From: Ceriagrion tenellum | Taxonomy: Eukaryota; Arthropoda; Insecta; Odonata; Coenagrionidae | Assembly: GCA_963169105.1 (NCBI GenBank) | Contig: OY720643.1 | Span: 83,249,696-83,313,695 of the forward strand | Length of the DNA: 64,000 nucleotides | Direction of reading: 5' to 3' | Shown: positions 45,700 through 56,839 of the stretch, piece by piece | How positions within the stretch are numbered: the first letter of the stretch is position 1 | Layout of the letters: each line of letters begins with the position of its first letter | Program-made: the position numbers and the translations under genes | Notes under the pieces: generated by a model | What the model saw: the letters and a program-made list of their open reading frames with translations, nothing else | Database searches by the model: none | Told to the model about the DNA's origin: nothing

Positions 45700-46170
45700 T
45701 TATATTGAGCAACGTTTTCTATTACCTTTGTCACATGTAATACAAATGTGCACACTTCAATCACGTTATTGTTTATATTGAACAATGTTTTATGTTACCC
45801 TTATCACATGTAATACAACATTTACACATCAACCTTCCTCACTAATCACATCCGTCCAAATTATGTCCCTCTTCTGTGTCCTTCTGAGCATAGTCCTGGT
45901 CCTCCTTGAATTGTCCACTTTCTCTACTTCCCGACACTCATATTTATTTTCTTGATTTTTCCACACTCTTCCACACACACACCACTTATACGTACACTTT
46001 CCACTCCTCTCCACACGTTCTGACATTCTCCCAACAAAAATCTCCCCTTACTCCTCGTAATGTCCCTCAACAGTCCTATCCCCCAACAATATCCTCCCAG
46101 TTCAGACATTCCGCGCGAGGCAGAACTGCCAACCTGTAAAATTATTCCAATGGTGGCGAGCTGTTGCGCC
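45700..46170 (-). repeat. dispersed repeat R1, uninterrupted copy
   Basis: On the minus strand it starts AACAGCTCGCCACCATTG (about 46165) and runs without a break through GGAGTAAGGGGAGA, where the 10-kb copy has its 615-base insert. An open frame reads WCVCGRVWKNQENKYECREV. At the 3' end about 70 bases are duplicated: TGTATTACATGTGATA with AACATTGTTCAATATAAA, then TGTATTACATGTGACA with AACGTTGCTCAATATAAA. Confidence 0.8.
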
Positions 46171-46382
46171 CCATGATATAGGTGTGTATTGGTTTGACTG
46201 TTGCTTTTTTGTCTCCCTATTTTCCCTTTTCCCTTAGATGGTATGCTTTTTAATCCTACCTTGAATTTACTCCGTCATATAGTAATCTACCGTTGAAGGC
46301 AAGTGTTACCAATAGTGAGTCAAAGGCGCAGGACCCAATCTCCTTCCATGGTTTCCTTCTCTAGCTCGGCATACGTTCTACC

Positions 46383-46760
46383 ATGAGGTCAGAGAGTAAT
46401 AATCTGTTGCTTGTTGTGTATCTGTATACTTTCATATTGCTATCACCTCGGATAGGGTTGCAAAATCACAAGTCGCTCAAAATTGCCTCGATTTTACGTA
46501 AACGACAGCCGTCTGTCATGTCTCTTTGGAGCTCTAAGTCCAACTCATTAGGTGTTGATGATATTCCCATTGACTTCATTATGAAAGCTGAAGGCATGCT
46601 ACTCCAGATCATTCTTGAAATCTTCAATTATTCCATTCTGAGAGCAGGTTTCCCTGCCATTTGGAGATCGTCAATAGTTTTACCAACTAAAACCCGAACT
46701 CTATTGAGGAAATTTCTCAATATCATTACAATGTGCCTTAAAAAGTTCTGCCATGAGTGA
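46383..46760 (+). pseudogene. LINE fragment: region just upstream of the reverse transcriptase
   Basis: In a 125-codon frame, residues about 45-110 read SKSNSLGVDDIPIDFIMKAE, ILEIFNYSILRAGFPAIWRS and SIVLPTKTR. This is the start of a Jockey/CR1-group polymerase region ('K-S-G-D-IP...L..IFN.S...G.FP..WK'). The frame before about 46515 is unrelated. No later polymerase motif follows. Confidence 0.6.
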
Positions 46761-47460
46761 TAGGTCACATAACATGTGGCATGTTCATAATTGCTAGAAA
46801 AGATTTAAATCTCTCATTAATAGTTTCAATTTCTTTTCAATAATGTAAAAATCAATTAAGTAACTCTGCTTATGGCAAGAAATGTTGTTTTTCGCATGTT
46901 GAGGCGGTTTGGCCTCCCACAGATGATTACAGACGTCGGAACTCAGGTTTCCGCAGCGTTGATTTTTAGACCTTCTCTCCATTCTTCTGGGTATTCACTG
47001 ATTTTTGAAAAGATATCTTACCGGGAGCCTAGGACGTACTGTCGTAAGACTTATAATAATATGTCTCCTTGGTGCCATAATCGGGAGAGAGAGATTCAGA
47101 GAGACGGAAATCATCATGTGGAAATCCATATGACTGCATTGAAAAAAACTATTACAACTTCCCGTCGCCGAGAAACATGCTTGCAGTGAACGCAGGAATA
47201 ACATACTTATAATGACAAACGATGAGCGTCATTATTCCAATATAATACGAAAAATAACTTAAAAACACGGAAACTCGAAACAACGTCAACAGAGAAGACG
47301 TATACTCTCTCCGCAGTAAATTTTACTTCAATTTTATTTGCCCTACATCAATTTTACAATGCGTTTGCGGATAACTTTTTGGAGTAGTTGAATATAATAT
47401 CGCTAAAAATTCAAAATTCTTAAATATATACAATAGATCCTCAATATAATAACAGATATA
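46761..47460. other. no recognised feature
   Basis: Several short frames; none is recognisable. Confidence 0.35.
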
Positions 47461-48060
47461 GTCCTGCTAAGCATATGGCTGGTCAGCAGATGCTGTTTTT
47501 AATTGATAAATAAATTCACAACCCTTGAGGAATCAGAAAACATAAAACAATTGTTAAAAACCTATAATGTAAGAAAAAAACATACATATACACAAAAACG
47601 CAATTAAATCATTAAATCAAATAGCATAAGAACATAAATACAAAAGTGCTAAGTGTATGACTAGTCGACAGGTGCTGTTTTTCAATGATAAATTAATTCA
47701 CAACATTGAGGAATCAGAAAACATAAAAAATTGTTAAAAACCTGTAATATAATAAAAACACATAAATATACACAAAGACGCAATTAACACATTAAATCAA
47801 ATAACATAAGTACAAAAGTTTTTTTAGTTAAAAAAATTTATACAAATGTAAACAAAAGAACAAATGAAATTTTTTTAAATCAAACACAACACTAATCCGT
47901 CAGAAAACATTAAAAATATTGATTAAAAACCTAAAATATAATTGAAACACATAAATATTCACAAGACACAATTCAAACTTTTCTATTAAAACATAACTAC
48001 CCTAGGAAATGTACAATTTTTCATAATTAACAAATGCACAACATTGATTAGTTAGAAGAC
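47461..48060 (+). repeat. 182-bp tandem array R6, about 3.3 units
   Basis: Units start at about 47461, 47643 and 47829, with a partial fourth after 48003. Recurring blocks are TGCTAAG, GCTGTTTTT-AATGATAAAT, AATCAGAAAACATAAAA, ATTGTTAAAAACCT and ACACAAA-ACGCAATTAA. Units 1 and 2 are most alike, and 3 and 4 are more decayed. The first unit's GTCCTGCTAAG-CA-TGG block reappears at 58591. Confidence 0.8.
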
Positions 48061-50425
48061 TTATTTTTAAATTGTAAATGAAACAGATTTTACAGAATAC
48101 CATATTAAGTCAACTGCATTACTGTTTATTCAATAACCATTGTTCTACTTCTTTCTTTAATAATGCCTTTTTACAGTTTCTCGAATTGACTCTGTCCATT
48201 TATTGAATATCATATATAATAATTTAGTGGTGTTCTCCTGGAAACAGCCAATCGGAAAGTGGAGGATACGCAAGGTTCTTAGTAATGGCGGCTAAAACTA
48301 ATTTGACACCTTTAATCTCAAGACGCTGGTTGGGACAACAACGGAACTGTAGTCAATCGATGTCAAGCCATATGGTAAAAACGAGGAAGAATCCATCATC
48401 AGATCATTAGACCAAAGAATCAGAGAACATCCATAAAAAAAGATTTCTTGCGCAAATTGGAAAATTTGTATAGGAATTGCCTAGAATAGACCCGGAAAGA
48501 TATCACTTTACCGGTCTATCAGTGAACTATATACCTTCAAATCATATTTGTGAACGAGACTTTCACGAAGTGAAGCCTTAAGCGATGGAGTTTAGCAGAG
48601 TTTTGCTTTTATGCGCAGCAGATGTAATCAAGATTTTCTCAGCATTGGTATTTGATATCAGTGACGTTTATTCATGAAACATTATTTACCATAAAATGAC
48701 GAGTATTTCGTCTCTTAATGTGGTCTAAGTACAGCTCCACACTTGCTTAAGCACATTACCTATTTTGTGGCCATGCGGTTTAAGTACTTCAAGACATTCA
48801 TTTTTTCGCCAAACGCACAGTATTACGACATGTAACAAGTCGGTTTTTCTGCACGCCTGAAAACTGTAGCGAATTCTTGCGCAAATATTTAATTCCTGTT
48901 CCTTCGAGGACGTGCCAGAAAAATATTTAAAAAATACCTGCCACTGACACACGGAACGAAGTGAAGGTTTTTTCCTCCTGGAGAGAGAAAAAAAATGTAA
49001 AGTTCTCCTTCCTTCCTTTGCCATCAAAAAATGGCGAGGGAATACGAAATCATTGATAACTCACTCTCTCCCGGAATGGGAGAAAAGTCTAAAAAAGGGC
49101 AAAAGCAAAAAAAGTAGACGGGGTGCGTGAGAGAGGGTTGAGAGCTTCTGAGCTTATCCCGAAGCAAGAGGTTTTTCTGTCTGCACCAAGATTTTATGGG
49201 GGGACATTTCTGAAGGGTCCTGGAGATGGAATCGAAGGTCGGAAGCCAGGGCCGGGTGGCGGAATTTGTGGAAGGTGAGAGTCGGCAAGAGAGGATTGTG
49301 GAAGGGGAGAGGACCCAGCACTGAGCGCTGTGGGACACACGGGCCTATTGAATACGGAACGTTTCCTTCTCCATCGGAAGGTGTTGGAAGGTCGACAATA
49401 GAAAAGTTGGGGACAGGGAGATGTGGAGAAAGAAATTGTGGACCAAGCAACCTCCTCCCCTCGCCAATATCGACACCCCTTGCGTTTAGGAAAAGGACGG
49501 AAGAATTCACTCGGCTCCGGTCCCGATGAAGTATTACCGCAATTTTTTCTAGCGCACCGCTTGCACCTGTGCATCGAAGAGATTGAACGGATGGAAGTGA
49601 TGAGAGTAATTTTCGCTGTGAGTTTTTATTCTGTGATGAATATCGGAAATTTTTCCTCGAGGTCCTGATTTCAATTCTCATGCATGAGGTCGAGCCTCAC
49701 GCTTATCATGAGGTCGTTTATCAAATCTCCGTCATTGCTATTTTTAGTGCTACAAATTACTTTCTCAAGTTTTTTTTAACAATAATATGTGTTCAGTATC
49801 TAAGTGTCGCGTAAATGTTACCTCGGGGGTAGATGGGGTTCTTATAGCCTCATTTCGCCCACTTTAAATAAATCCAAGTCAAAGTCAAAGTCTTTGTATT
49901 ACCAATATCTATTCTTGTAAATGCAAAGGCATTCGCTCAACATCCTATAATTTTGTTATTTTGAAAATTACTAAAACTCTATTTGTATTAATATGGAATT
50001 AAATTGAATTTTCCGCGATGACGACTTAAGTGAGGCATCAAAAATGCTGCTATTTTAATCGCCTTTTTATCTTTTCTTTTTCCAACGCGCAAAATTATTG
50101 AGTGGTATTTATAATTTTCTAGTCCGTTGATATGTTTATTCACCCTATGTCCTTCTATTCTAGTTACAAAATAGACTCTGATCCGCAGCTCGTTTATTTC
50201 AGTAAACTAGTGAAATGGGCCACATGCCAAATTGTAGATTTTCCGAACTGGTAGTGTCAGTGATTGTGTCGCAAAATTTAATATTAAAATAACATTAGAT
50301 CTCATGAGTATCATTGATACTTAATTCCTGGTGGTTACAATTGATTTGTTTGGAGATTTACTCCTCACTACCAAAGCTGGTTAGATTCCAGTCTTAATGG
50401 CACAATTTGATACCTATATTCTTTT
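48061..50425. other. no recognised gene
   Basis: A GC-rich segment at about 49130-49600 keeps overlapping frames open on both strands (the longest is minus 49681-49154). The translations are unrecognised and rich in Pro, Ser and Arg, so I treat them as compositional. TCAAAGTCAAAGTC at 49880 may be a retroelement tail. Confidence 0.4.
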
Positions 50426-50429
50426 TGAT

Positions 50430-50710
50430 TCAATTGAGGGTGTCTCTCTTTCACTTTTTCATGCGAGAACCTTCCTATTATAGGCTGGACAAATCCTAAT
50501 TTCTTTAATGCTGATTCGCATATGTTTTGTATGTGTGTTCCCCACAATATGCCTGAATTTAAGGTAATTTCAAGGTATTTGACTTCATCTGAAGACTCTA
50601 TGTTTACTCCATCCACAGTGTGGGCATGGTGTGGGTGTGATGAATTCCGCATTAAGTCCACTGTGGTGCATTTACTGAGACAGTTTTGAAGGTAAGACCT
50701 TTTTAAACGG
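50430..50710 (-). pseudogene. CR1/Jockey-group LINE, C-terminal fragment
   Basis: Within a 169-codon minus frame, the stretch CTTVDLMRNSSHPHHA, TVDGVNIESSDEVKYLEI, LWGTHIQNICESALKKLGF and IIGRFSHEKVKER is the segment following the polymerase domain. It overlaps the sequence of the 22.9- and 43.4-kb copies (ALKKLGF...IIGRS). The residues on both sides of it are unrelated. Truncated at both ends, so non-functional. Confidence 0.78.
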
Positions 50711-51036
50711 TACTTAACTCCAAAAGAAGAAGAAGAAGGAAGAATTTCAATGGGAGTACTAAATATCGCGTAGAATCTAAGACTCAACCGTGTTCGATGA
50801 CTGTATTTGATTCTGTTTTCAGTTCTGAAGGGATAAACAAGTGTGATACTTTCATTTCGTACGAGTCTCTCATTCAACCACCAATTACAGGCACAAAGAG
50901 CGTTTCAAAGAAATACAGGTGGCGAAGTAGGAACCGACTAGAATCCGCCCAAGACAATGGCGTAGTTACAATATATTCAAACATGATTAAGAAGTAAAAT
51001 ACTTAGTTAATTCCACACATTTATGGATTAAAAAAA

Positions 51037-51074
51037 CCGACCATGTTTTCGGCGCAAATGCACCATTTCCAAGG
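51037..51074 (-). ncRNA. hammerhead-like core (candidate, decayed)
   Basis: On the minus strand: CTTGGAAAT stands in place of CTGANGA-T. Then come stem II GGTGC-ATTT-GCGCC (five pairs, one T-G), GAAAAC, ATG and GTC. The core box is damaged, but the stem and the order are kept. Confidence 0.28.
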
Positions 51075-51228
51075 TGCTTTCTTGATTACCACCATTCAAC
51101 CTAATAGAGATAAGCCGTCTCGCTGGTCCAAGGTACCATTTACTAGGAAAATGTCATTAAAATTATGTATTATCCTACTGATTCTATATTCCTACTGATC
51201 TGATTAGTGTGCTGTAATAGCACATTAA

Positions 51229-51461
51229 CCCTTTGAGTGCGGCATGACGTGATATCACGTCATGGTTGTCGTTACGCTGGTGCTGATGACGTGATATTAC
51301 GTCATGTGTACCGTGGCTGTCCCAGATTTCACTACGAGGCCTAGTAAAAGTTCCCTAGTGAAAGCTGGAACACTCACTAAACCCTTGAAGTGATATAGCG
51401 TCATCAGTACCAGCGTAAAGACAACCATGACGTGATATCACGTCATGCCGCACTCAAAGGC
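51229..51461. mobile_element. piggyBac-like MITE with intact TTAA duplication
   Basis: 233 bases bounded by TTAA at 51225-51228 and 51462-51465. The ends are CCCTTTGAGTGCGGCATGAC and, complemented, GCCTTTGAGTGCGGCATGAC. The arms extend almost to the centre and contain the perfect 18-base palindrome TGACGTGATATCACGTCA twice near the ends, plus variants inside. Its length is identical to the 13.3-kb copy. There is no coding region. It lies inside the larger foldback at 50989-52081, so it inserted later. Confidence 0.88.
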
Positions 51462-52094
51462 TTAAGTATCGGTAAACTAAGTGTTGATTCAAAGGACAAA
51501 TATTGTAAATTATAGAAAAGTGAGGTGTATAAATTAATGCATGAAGATAGTAATTGTGTGTACATGAGAAAAACCGGTGGGTCTTTCTTGACAAGGGTAA
51601 AAGAAAAAAGAACTGCTTTTATTAATGGTGACGAAACTTCTAGTTTTGCTGAAAACTAGAAGTTTCGTCGTCGAAATTTGTGTGACGGCCACCACTAGTG
51701 TACTTTTGACCCGATCTTTTTACATTGCACTGAATAGGGGAGGAAGTTAGATTTCCTCGAGCAATTTGGAATTGTCAGCACGCCGGTGCGATTTAACCTC
51801 CGTAATAACCTTGCATTTGAAACCCATTCACTCTTCCTGAATACTAGCCTACCACCCCTCCCTCTTCTCCGTTCCCCACGCAAGCAAGCTACAAATGACG
51901 TCAAAAAGTTTTGTGATACCCTGATCTTCTCTAACCCCTAGCCTAATTACCCCCCCCCTCCCAATGGTGTATATATGCTTGCTCACCCGACAAGAAAACA
52001 CCTTGAAAATAGTGCACTTGTGCTGCAACTATGGTCTTTTTTTGTAAATAAATGTGTGGAATTAACAAAGTATTTCACTTGTTAACCATGTTTT

Positions 52095-52590
52095 TAGTAT
52101 GGTTCGGGTTCAAAAAAACTAAAGTTTGAAATAAATTATTCTAACATGTCTTAGGTTTCACCACTTCCGAAAACACTTCATGGAAGTATATTTTGTTAGA
52201 ATACATATTGAATTATTACGGAAAAGTACGAAGCATCCGTTCAATATGGATTCTAGTGTCTTAGACGTAGTGTAGCACAGTCCGGTCGAAGGCATTTCGA
52301 TGGAAGAACAAATTTTACAACTTATGTAAATCTCGTAAATGCGTTAATGGTAACAACCAGCAATTAAGTATTTCCAATAAAAAGGAATTAAAAAATAAAG
52401 TCATTTATTTTTAATATTAAATTTTGTGACAAAATCACTAACACTATTTATCATGAGAGAAATTAGAATACTATTTTTATTGGCAAGGCGGATGGCTCAT
52501 ACCAGTTCGGTAAATCTAAAACTTGGCATGAGATATATTTCTCCAGAGTTTACTGAAATAAACGTGCTTCGAATCAGAGTCTCTTTTTTG
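52095..52590 (+). repeat. dispersed repeat R3, copy 1
   Basis: It shares AGTATGGTTCGGGTT, TTATTCTAACATGTCTTAG, GAAGTAT-TT-TTAGAAT, AAAAG-ACGAAGCA and later ATTGGCAAGG with 60583-60905, in the same orientation. It starts directly outside the 1.09-kb foldback. The family is unknown. Confidence 0.65.
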
Positions 52591-53734
52591 TAATTAGAAT
52601 TGGAGTTCTGGATGGAACTGGTGTTTGCACACCCTCTGTGCCTAACTACTCTCTACGTCCGTGAAACAATGCAATGTTTCCGATTGGAGCAACACTGTTG
52701 TTTTCGACATTAAATGCAAGCAAAGGTGTGTCCAGCCCACCATTTTTCGCCTGTTTTCGTGAGAAAAAAAAGCACTTTTAGCACAAAAGAGAACCGCAAT
52801 CGCTGGGAGTCTAATATATATATCGGTCTGTTCTAGAGAAAATAAAAAAAATGATAACACCGCGGGTGCGACGACCTTTCTCTAGAATTCAAGCTGCATG
52901 TTGAGTAAATATACACACATATATGCCTTCGGATTCATACTGCAGCCGAAAAAAAGCAAAAATATGGTCTCAGAGAATGACTATCCACACGGCGAAGGAG
53001 TCGGGTGGTGAATATAAAGAGCTGGAGTATTGCGAGAAAGTAAAGGTGCGCGGTTACGGTGTGGAAAGGAAAATTTAAGAAAAGGCTACTCCAGAGTAGG
53101 TATGTACAAGAATGCAAGGAGAAATGTATGCTAAGACATAGAGACGTATTTGGTGAAGAATGAGTCGGGAAAACAAAGTAAAATCAGGTGCTTAATACTT
53201 TTAAGCCAAATACTACAAAAATGCCTCTTGAATTCAACGTTTTATTTAAAAACACTCTTACATCTCCAGGCACCCCTCCCCAAGATGTAACTAGAAAAGA
53301 CCAACTTAAAATTAAAACTTAGAGCATAATAGAGTGTGTTTTCTCTACGGCATTATGATAGAATTCTGCTATGTAAAGTCCGAGGTGGTGTATTTCTCTT
53401 AAAAGACAAGATGGAAAGAATTATGCGAAAGGGACTCTTGTTAGTGCAAGGGAGGAAATCATTTCTACATTGAAACTTTGAATATGTGACGGTCTCAAAG
53501 TTAGTTTGACATGAGATATAGATACACATAGTTATTCTTTGCTTTTCTCGCCTGTTCTACCAACTTCCCTTCGACCCCACACATCTCTAAATACCAACAA
53601 TTATATATAAAAAGGTAAACCTTCCCCTGATATAGCCCCACCCTTATTTTAAGATCTAATTTTTTGCTAAAGGAAAAATAGATTCGTGCAAAAAATAAAA
53701 CATCAATTTTACAGATTATATGTTCCCACAATAT
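52591..53734. other. no recognised feature
   Basis: AT-rich; no repeat partner or coding sequence was found. Confidence 0.35.
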
Positions 53735-53970
53735 GAGTTTTTGTTCACTTTCCACAGGAATTTTATTTCACTGACCAAGGTTATGACAAAACCATGTCAT
53801 TTTCAAGGTAATATAGTTTTGAAAGAAACTGTTTTGTCGAAACCTTGGTCGGTGAAATAAAATTTCTGTGGAAAGTGAACAAAAATTTTTATTGTGAGAA
53901 TATGGCATCTGTACTCTATTTCCACAAGATATCGCCTGATACGCTAAATTTAAAACAATGTTGCATCTTA
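53735..53970. repeat. foldback of the TTCACTTTCCACAG family, copy 2
   Basis: The arms share TTTGTTCACTTTCCACAG and AATTTTATTTCACTGACC or their complements. Read outward, the right inner edge gives TGTCGAAACCTTGGTCGG. The left edge on the minus strand (53818-53771) gives CCTTGAAAATGACATGG, then TGTC and AACCTTGGTCAG, with stem II GACA/TGTC. Outside the right arm, TGTGGAAA...GATATCGCC repeats (inverted) the flank of the 31.2-kb copy. Confidence 0.75.
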
Positions 53971-54050
53971 CTTATCCTATCACTAGCTAAATGACTTCTT
54001 ATATGATACAAGCAAGTTTACCGGCAATAAAGTTCAGAATATCAATATAT

Positions 54051-54483
54051 CTACGTTGAAATAGAAATGATGACAGTTTGGGCCGACGTTTGCACCTCAA
54101 AGGAAGTGAATAAAGGAGAATCAATGACCTCAACTGCATTGATTTCTTTACAAGCCTCTAGCAGTCTAAACATAGCAAAAATTGAAAAATCTTGCGAAAC
54201 TTCTCTTAATGTAATACCAACCATGTCTAATTTAAAATTGGGCCTATTTAGAATATGTAAGCGGGATACACCCACTGGGGTGTTAATGTCCCTTTAATGT
54301 AGCGACTTTAAGGGTCATTATGGGACGGACTGGCACCAAATAACTCGCTGCATTTACCCAAATAACCTTAAATCTCAAATAACGGGTATTCGATGAATAT
54401 AATAAGGAATTCAAAGATATTTTGATGAAAGCAAAGTCGATTGGTTTAGAGCGTTTTGCACTTTCAGGAAGATTGAACTTCAA
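54051..54483. other. two unrecognised open frames
   Basis: On the minus strand, frames at 54483-54283 and 54275-54051 translate into non-repetitive sequence (for example NRPNFKLDMVGITLREVSQD and LEACKEINAVEVIDS). A plus frame overlaps them. No family is recognised. Two adjacent minus frames could be exons or a frameshifted relic, but splice sites are not convincing. Confidence 0.2.
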
Positions 54484-55338
54484 CTAGTAGAGAAGGTTAA
54501 TCTATTGAGGAAAATTCCATCCATACTTTTGAACTATAATGTTGAGCAAACGAGCCCATGGGATCTAAACAATTTATTTTCCACCAAGCACCGAATTTGC
54601 GAATTCCATGTAGCTTGTTGAAAGTAACGCTGTGACAAAGAAATTACGAATACATTGCCTATTAATGAATCTTGTATATTGTACAGCCAGTATTTTTTAA
54701 TAAAATGTTTCAACGATATTCTTCTCAAAATATTCTCTGTTATGTTATATTCCTTATAACTTATACTTTCATTTTTTTTGTACATTCGAAGCATTTAAGA
54801 ATGAACGACCTTCATATAAATAATAATGCTAGCAAAGGTATGATATCGTAAATCTTTAAGAATAGTTTTCAAAAATAATGATTGCTCGCAATTATAGGAG
54901 ACGTTGGGAGGCGCGCTTTTGAATCAATACTCAATGATTTGAAGCGCCATATCTCTGATTTTTATGTATTGTTTAAGAAATTATAATTTTTTCTTGTCTC
55001 ACTTTCTTCCTCTTCGCCAAAAATTGTGAGCATCGAAGATCAAAGCGATTTAATATTTTTTTATATCATGCCGTGTCACGACCTCTACGTGAGCTTTCTT
55101 GGAATCGCTTCGACGTGGATATTTCTCTTCTGAAGGATAGAAAAAGGAATGAAAGGAATGTGAGGATGTAGGACAGAATTCCACGGCAGGGATGTACTCG
55201 AGTTATCGCTACCCTCATAGGAGAATTTACAAAATGAGACCGTTTAACTCCCACTGAAAGACTTCTCCACGCAATTCTTCAGATCGGCTCACCTCTACTC
55301 ACTCCGACTCCGGACACCGAAAGACCCTTCGAGTCTTA
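54484..55338. other. no recognised feature
   Basis: AT-rich with no supportable element. Confidence 0.35.
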
Positions 55339-56501
55339 GGCCGTTTTCGAACTTGGCAAGCGCATAGTTAACTTGCTATCAAGTTATATTGATTCCAAGG
55401 CAAGCAAAGTGAATTCCTTACTTGACAATTTCGTAGTCGTTCTACGATGGAAGAGACATCATGCGGCCTTCATCTCGTAACACACACGAAAACCGCCATC
55501 CGTGTCCATAATTTTTGTGGGTGATTGAAGTCAATCACTTCTTTAAAATGCTTCCCATCATTATGCAACAAATTAAAAGGGAATATTATTTTTTAAATCT
55601 TATTGCTTATGAATAAAATAATTCTTATATATCATGACATGGTGAATAACGATCATGCTTCTATTGCTAGGGGCGGCTAAAGTGAACGTCATATCGCCCA
55701 CTATATTTCACCGCAGTCAACGTCTTTATGCACAAAAAGGCAGTATAATATTCTTTGCCTATATGAAAAAACACGTAACAATATATTAATGTATTACACT
55801 CCGAACAAACTACCTATGATCTTCCACTGTAGACTGATAAATACGCGCATTGTAACTATCATAATTAGGTTGAAAATAAATTATATTTACTCTAATGGTT
55901 TATTGTCCCCCTTCTTTGATGAATGCAGTGAAAACCTCTCCAATGCTCAACGTTATTAACAATTATGATTTTCGTTAGCTAAAGCTATTGCTGCCAATGA
56001 TATAATGACTACCTGAGAGTATTCTCCATCGGACCATAATTCTTTCAACGAGATCATTTTTTTTCCTTACAGAGCAAGGAAAGCAGAATTTGTTGGTTCA
56101 ATGAAGTAAACAAGGACGGAACATCTACAATGTATGGAATTATTCACAGAACTATAAGGCACCAAATATTTTATCAGTATATTCACATTTGAAAAGCCTT
56201 TAAATACAGCGAATTCATCAATTTTTCTGCAAAAAATTAATTAATATCACCCAAATATACGTAATAATGATAAAATTATATCCATTTGAAAGTTTCTTCA
56301 CATCTATTTTCCATACAAGCCCATATTATCACACCCCGAGTTCTAACTTAAAACATAGTAAGCATAGCAAGCCTGCTTTTTCATTCACTAGGTATCTAAA
56401 CAATGTGGCGTCTGCGGTCACTTGAATTTGACGTCATATCCGCCCAATGAGTTCTAGATTCCAAGGGAAGATTGCTTGATTTGCCAAGTTCGAAAACGGC
56501 C
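55339..56501. mobile_element. 1.16-kb PIF/Harbinger-like non-autonomous element
   Basis: The terminal inverted repeat GGCCGTTTTCGAACTTGGCA is perfect at both ends (55339 onward and the complement ending at 56501). It is flanked on both sides by TTA (55336-55338 and 56502-56504). A three-base TWA target and GG-initial TIRs are hallmarks of PIF/Harbinger. Beyond about 21 bases the arms only loosely match. The interior is AT-rich and has no transposase or Myb-like frame, so it is a MITE or a deletion derivative. Confidence 0.78.
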
Positions 56502-56839
56502 TTAGATTTTTATGCTCACTGGCTCAATTCGCGCCAAAAGATAAAAAATGGATACCATATTTCACATTTCCTATGCTTCGTTATTTTATTTTCTCCACGC
56601 GTCAGAGTCCCTTCTCTGTTCTTCGATATTTAAGACAGGGCGACCCCCATATTTGGACCTATTTTCACTCCGTTACCTCGTCCACTTTATCCATTTTATT
56701 AGTTTTGATTGGTTCGGTGGCATATGCGAGAGGGACTGTGGACGGAGGATGAATGGGGAGGCATATAATATTTTTTTACATCGGGCTGTAGGCTAAGGAG
56801 AATTGATCGCAAGTTCGCAAAAGTTTTCGTTAAAACATT

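Larger units (their letters stand above)
50989..52081. repeat. 1.09-kb foldback with about 92-bp arms
   Basis: The left arm (50989-51081) and right arm (51990-52081) are inverted copies sharing AATTCCACACATTTA, AAGTA-TT-ACTT ends, ACCATG-TTTTC-GC and CACCTTG. The interior of about 0.9 kb has no long frame and includes a complete piggyBac-like MITE (51229-51461). The inner edges of both arms carry the ribozyme-like block. The left arm on the minus strand reads CCTTGGAAATGGTGC, GCGCCGAAAACATGGTCGG. The right arm has CCTTGAAAATAGTGC. A solo relative lies at 20130-20210. Confidence 0.8.

Noticed and set aside
49154..49681. 175-codon minus-strand frame
   Set aside because: Same reason: overlapping frames in all directions, and Pro/Ser/Arg-rich translation.
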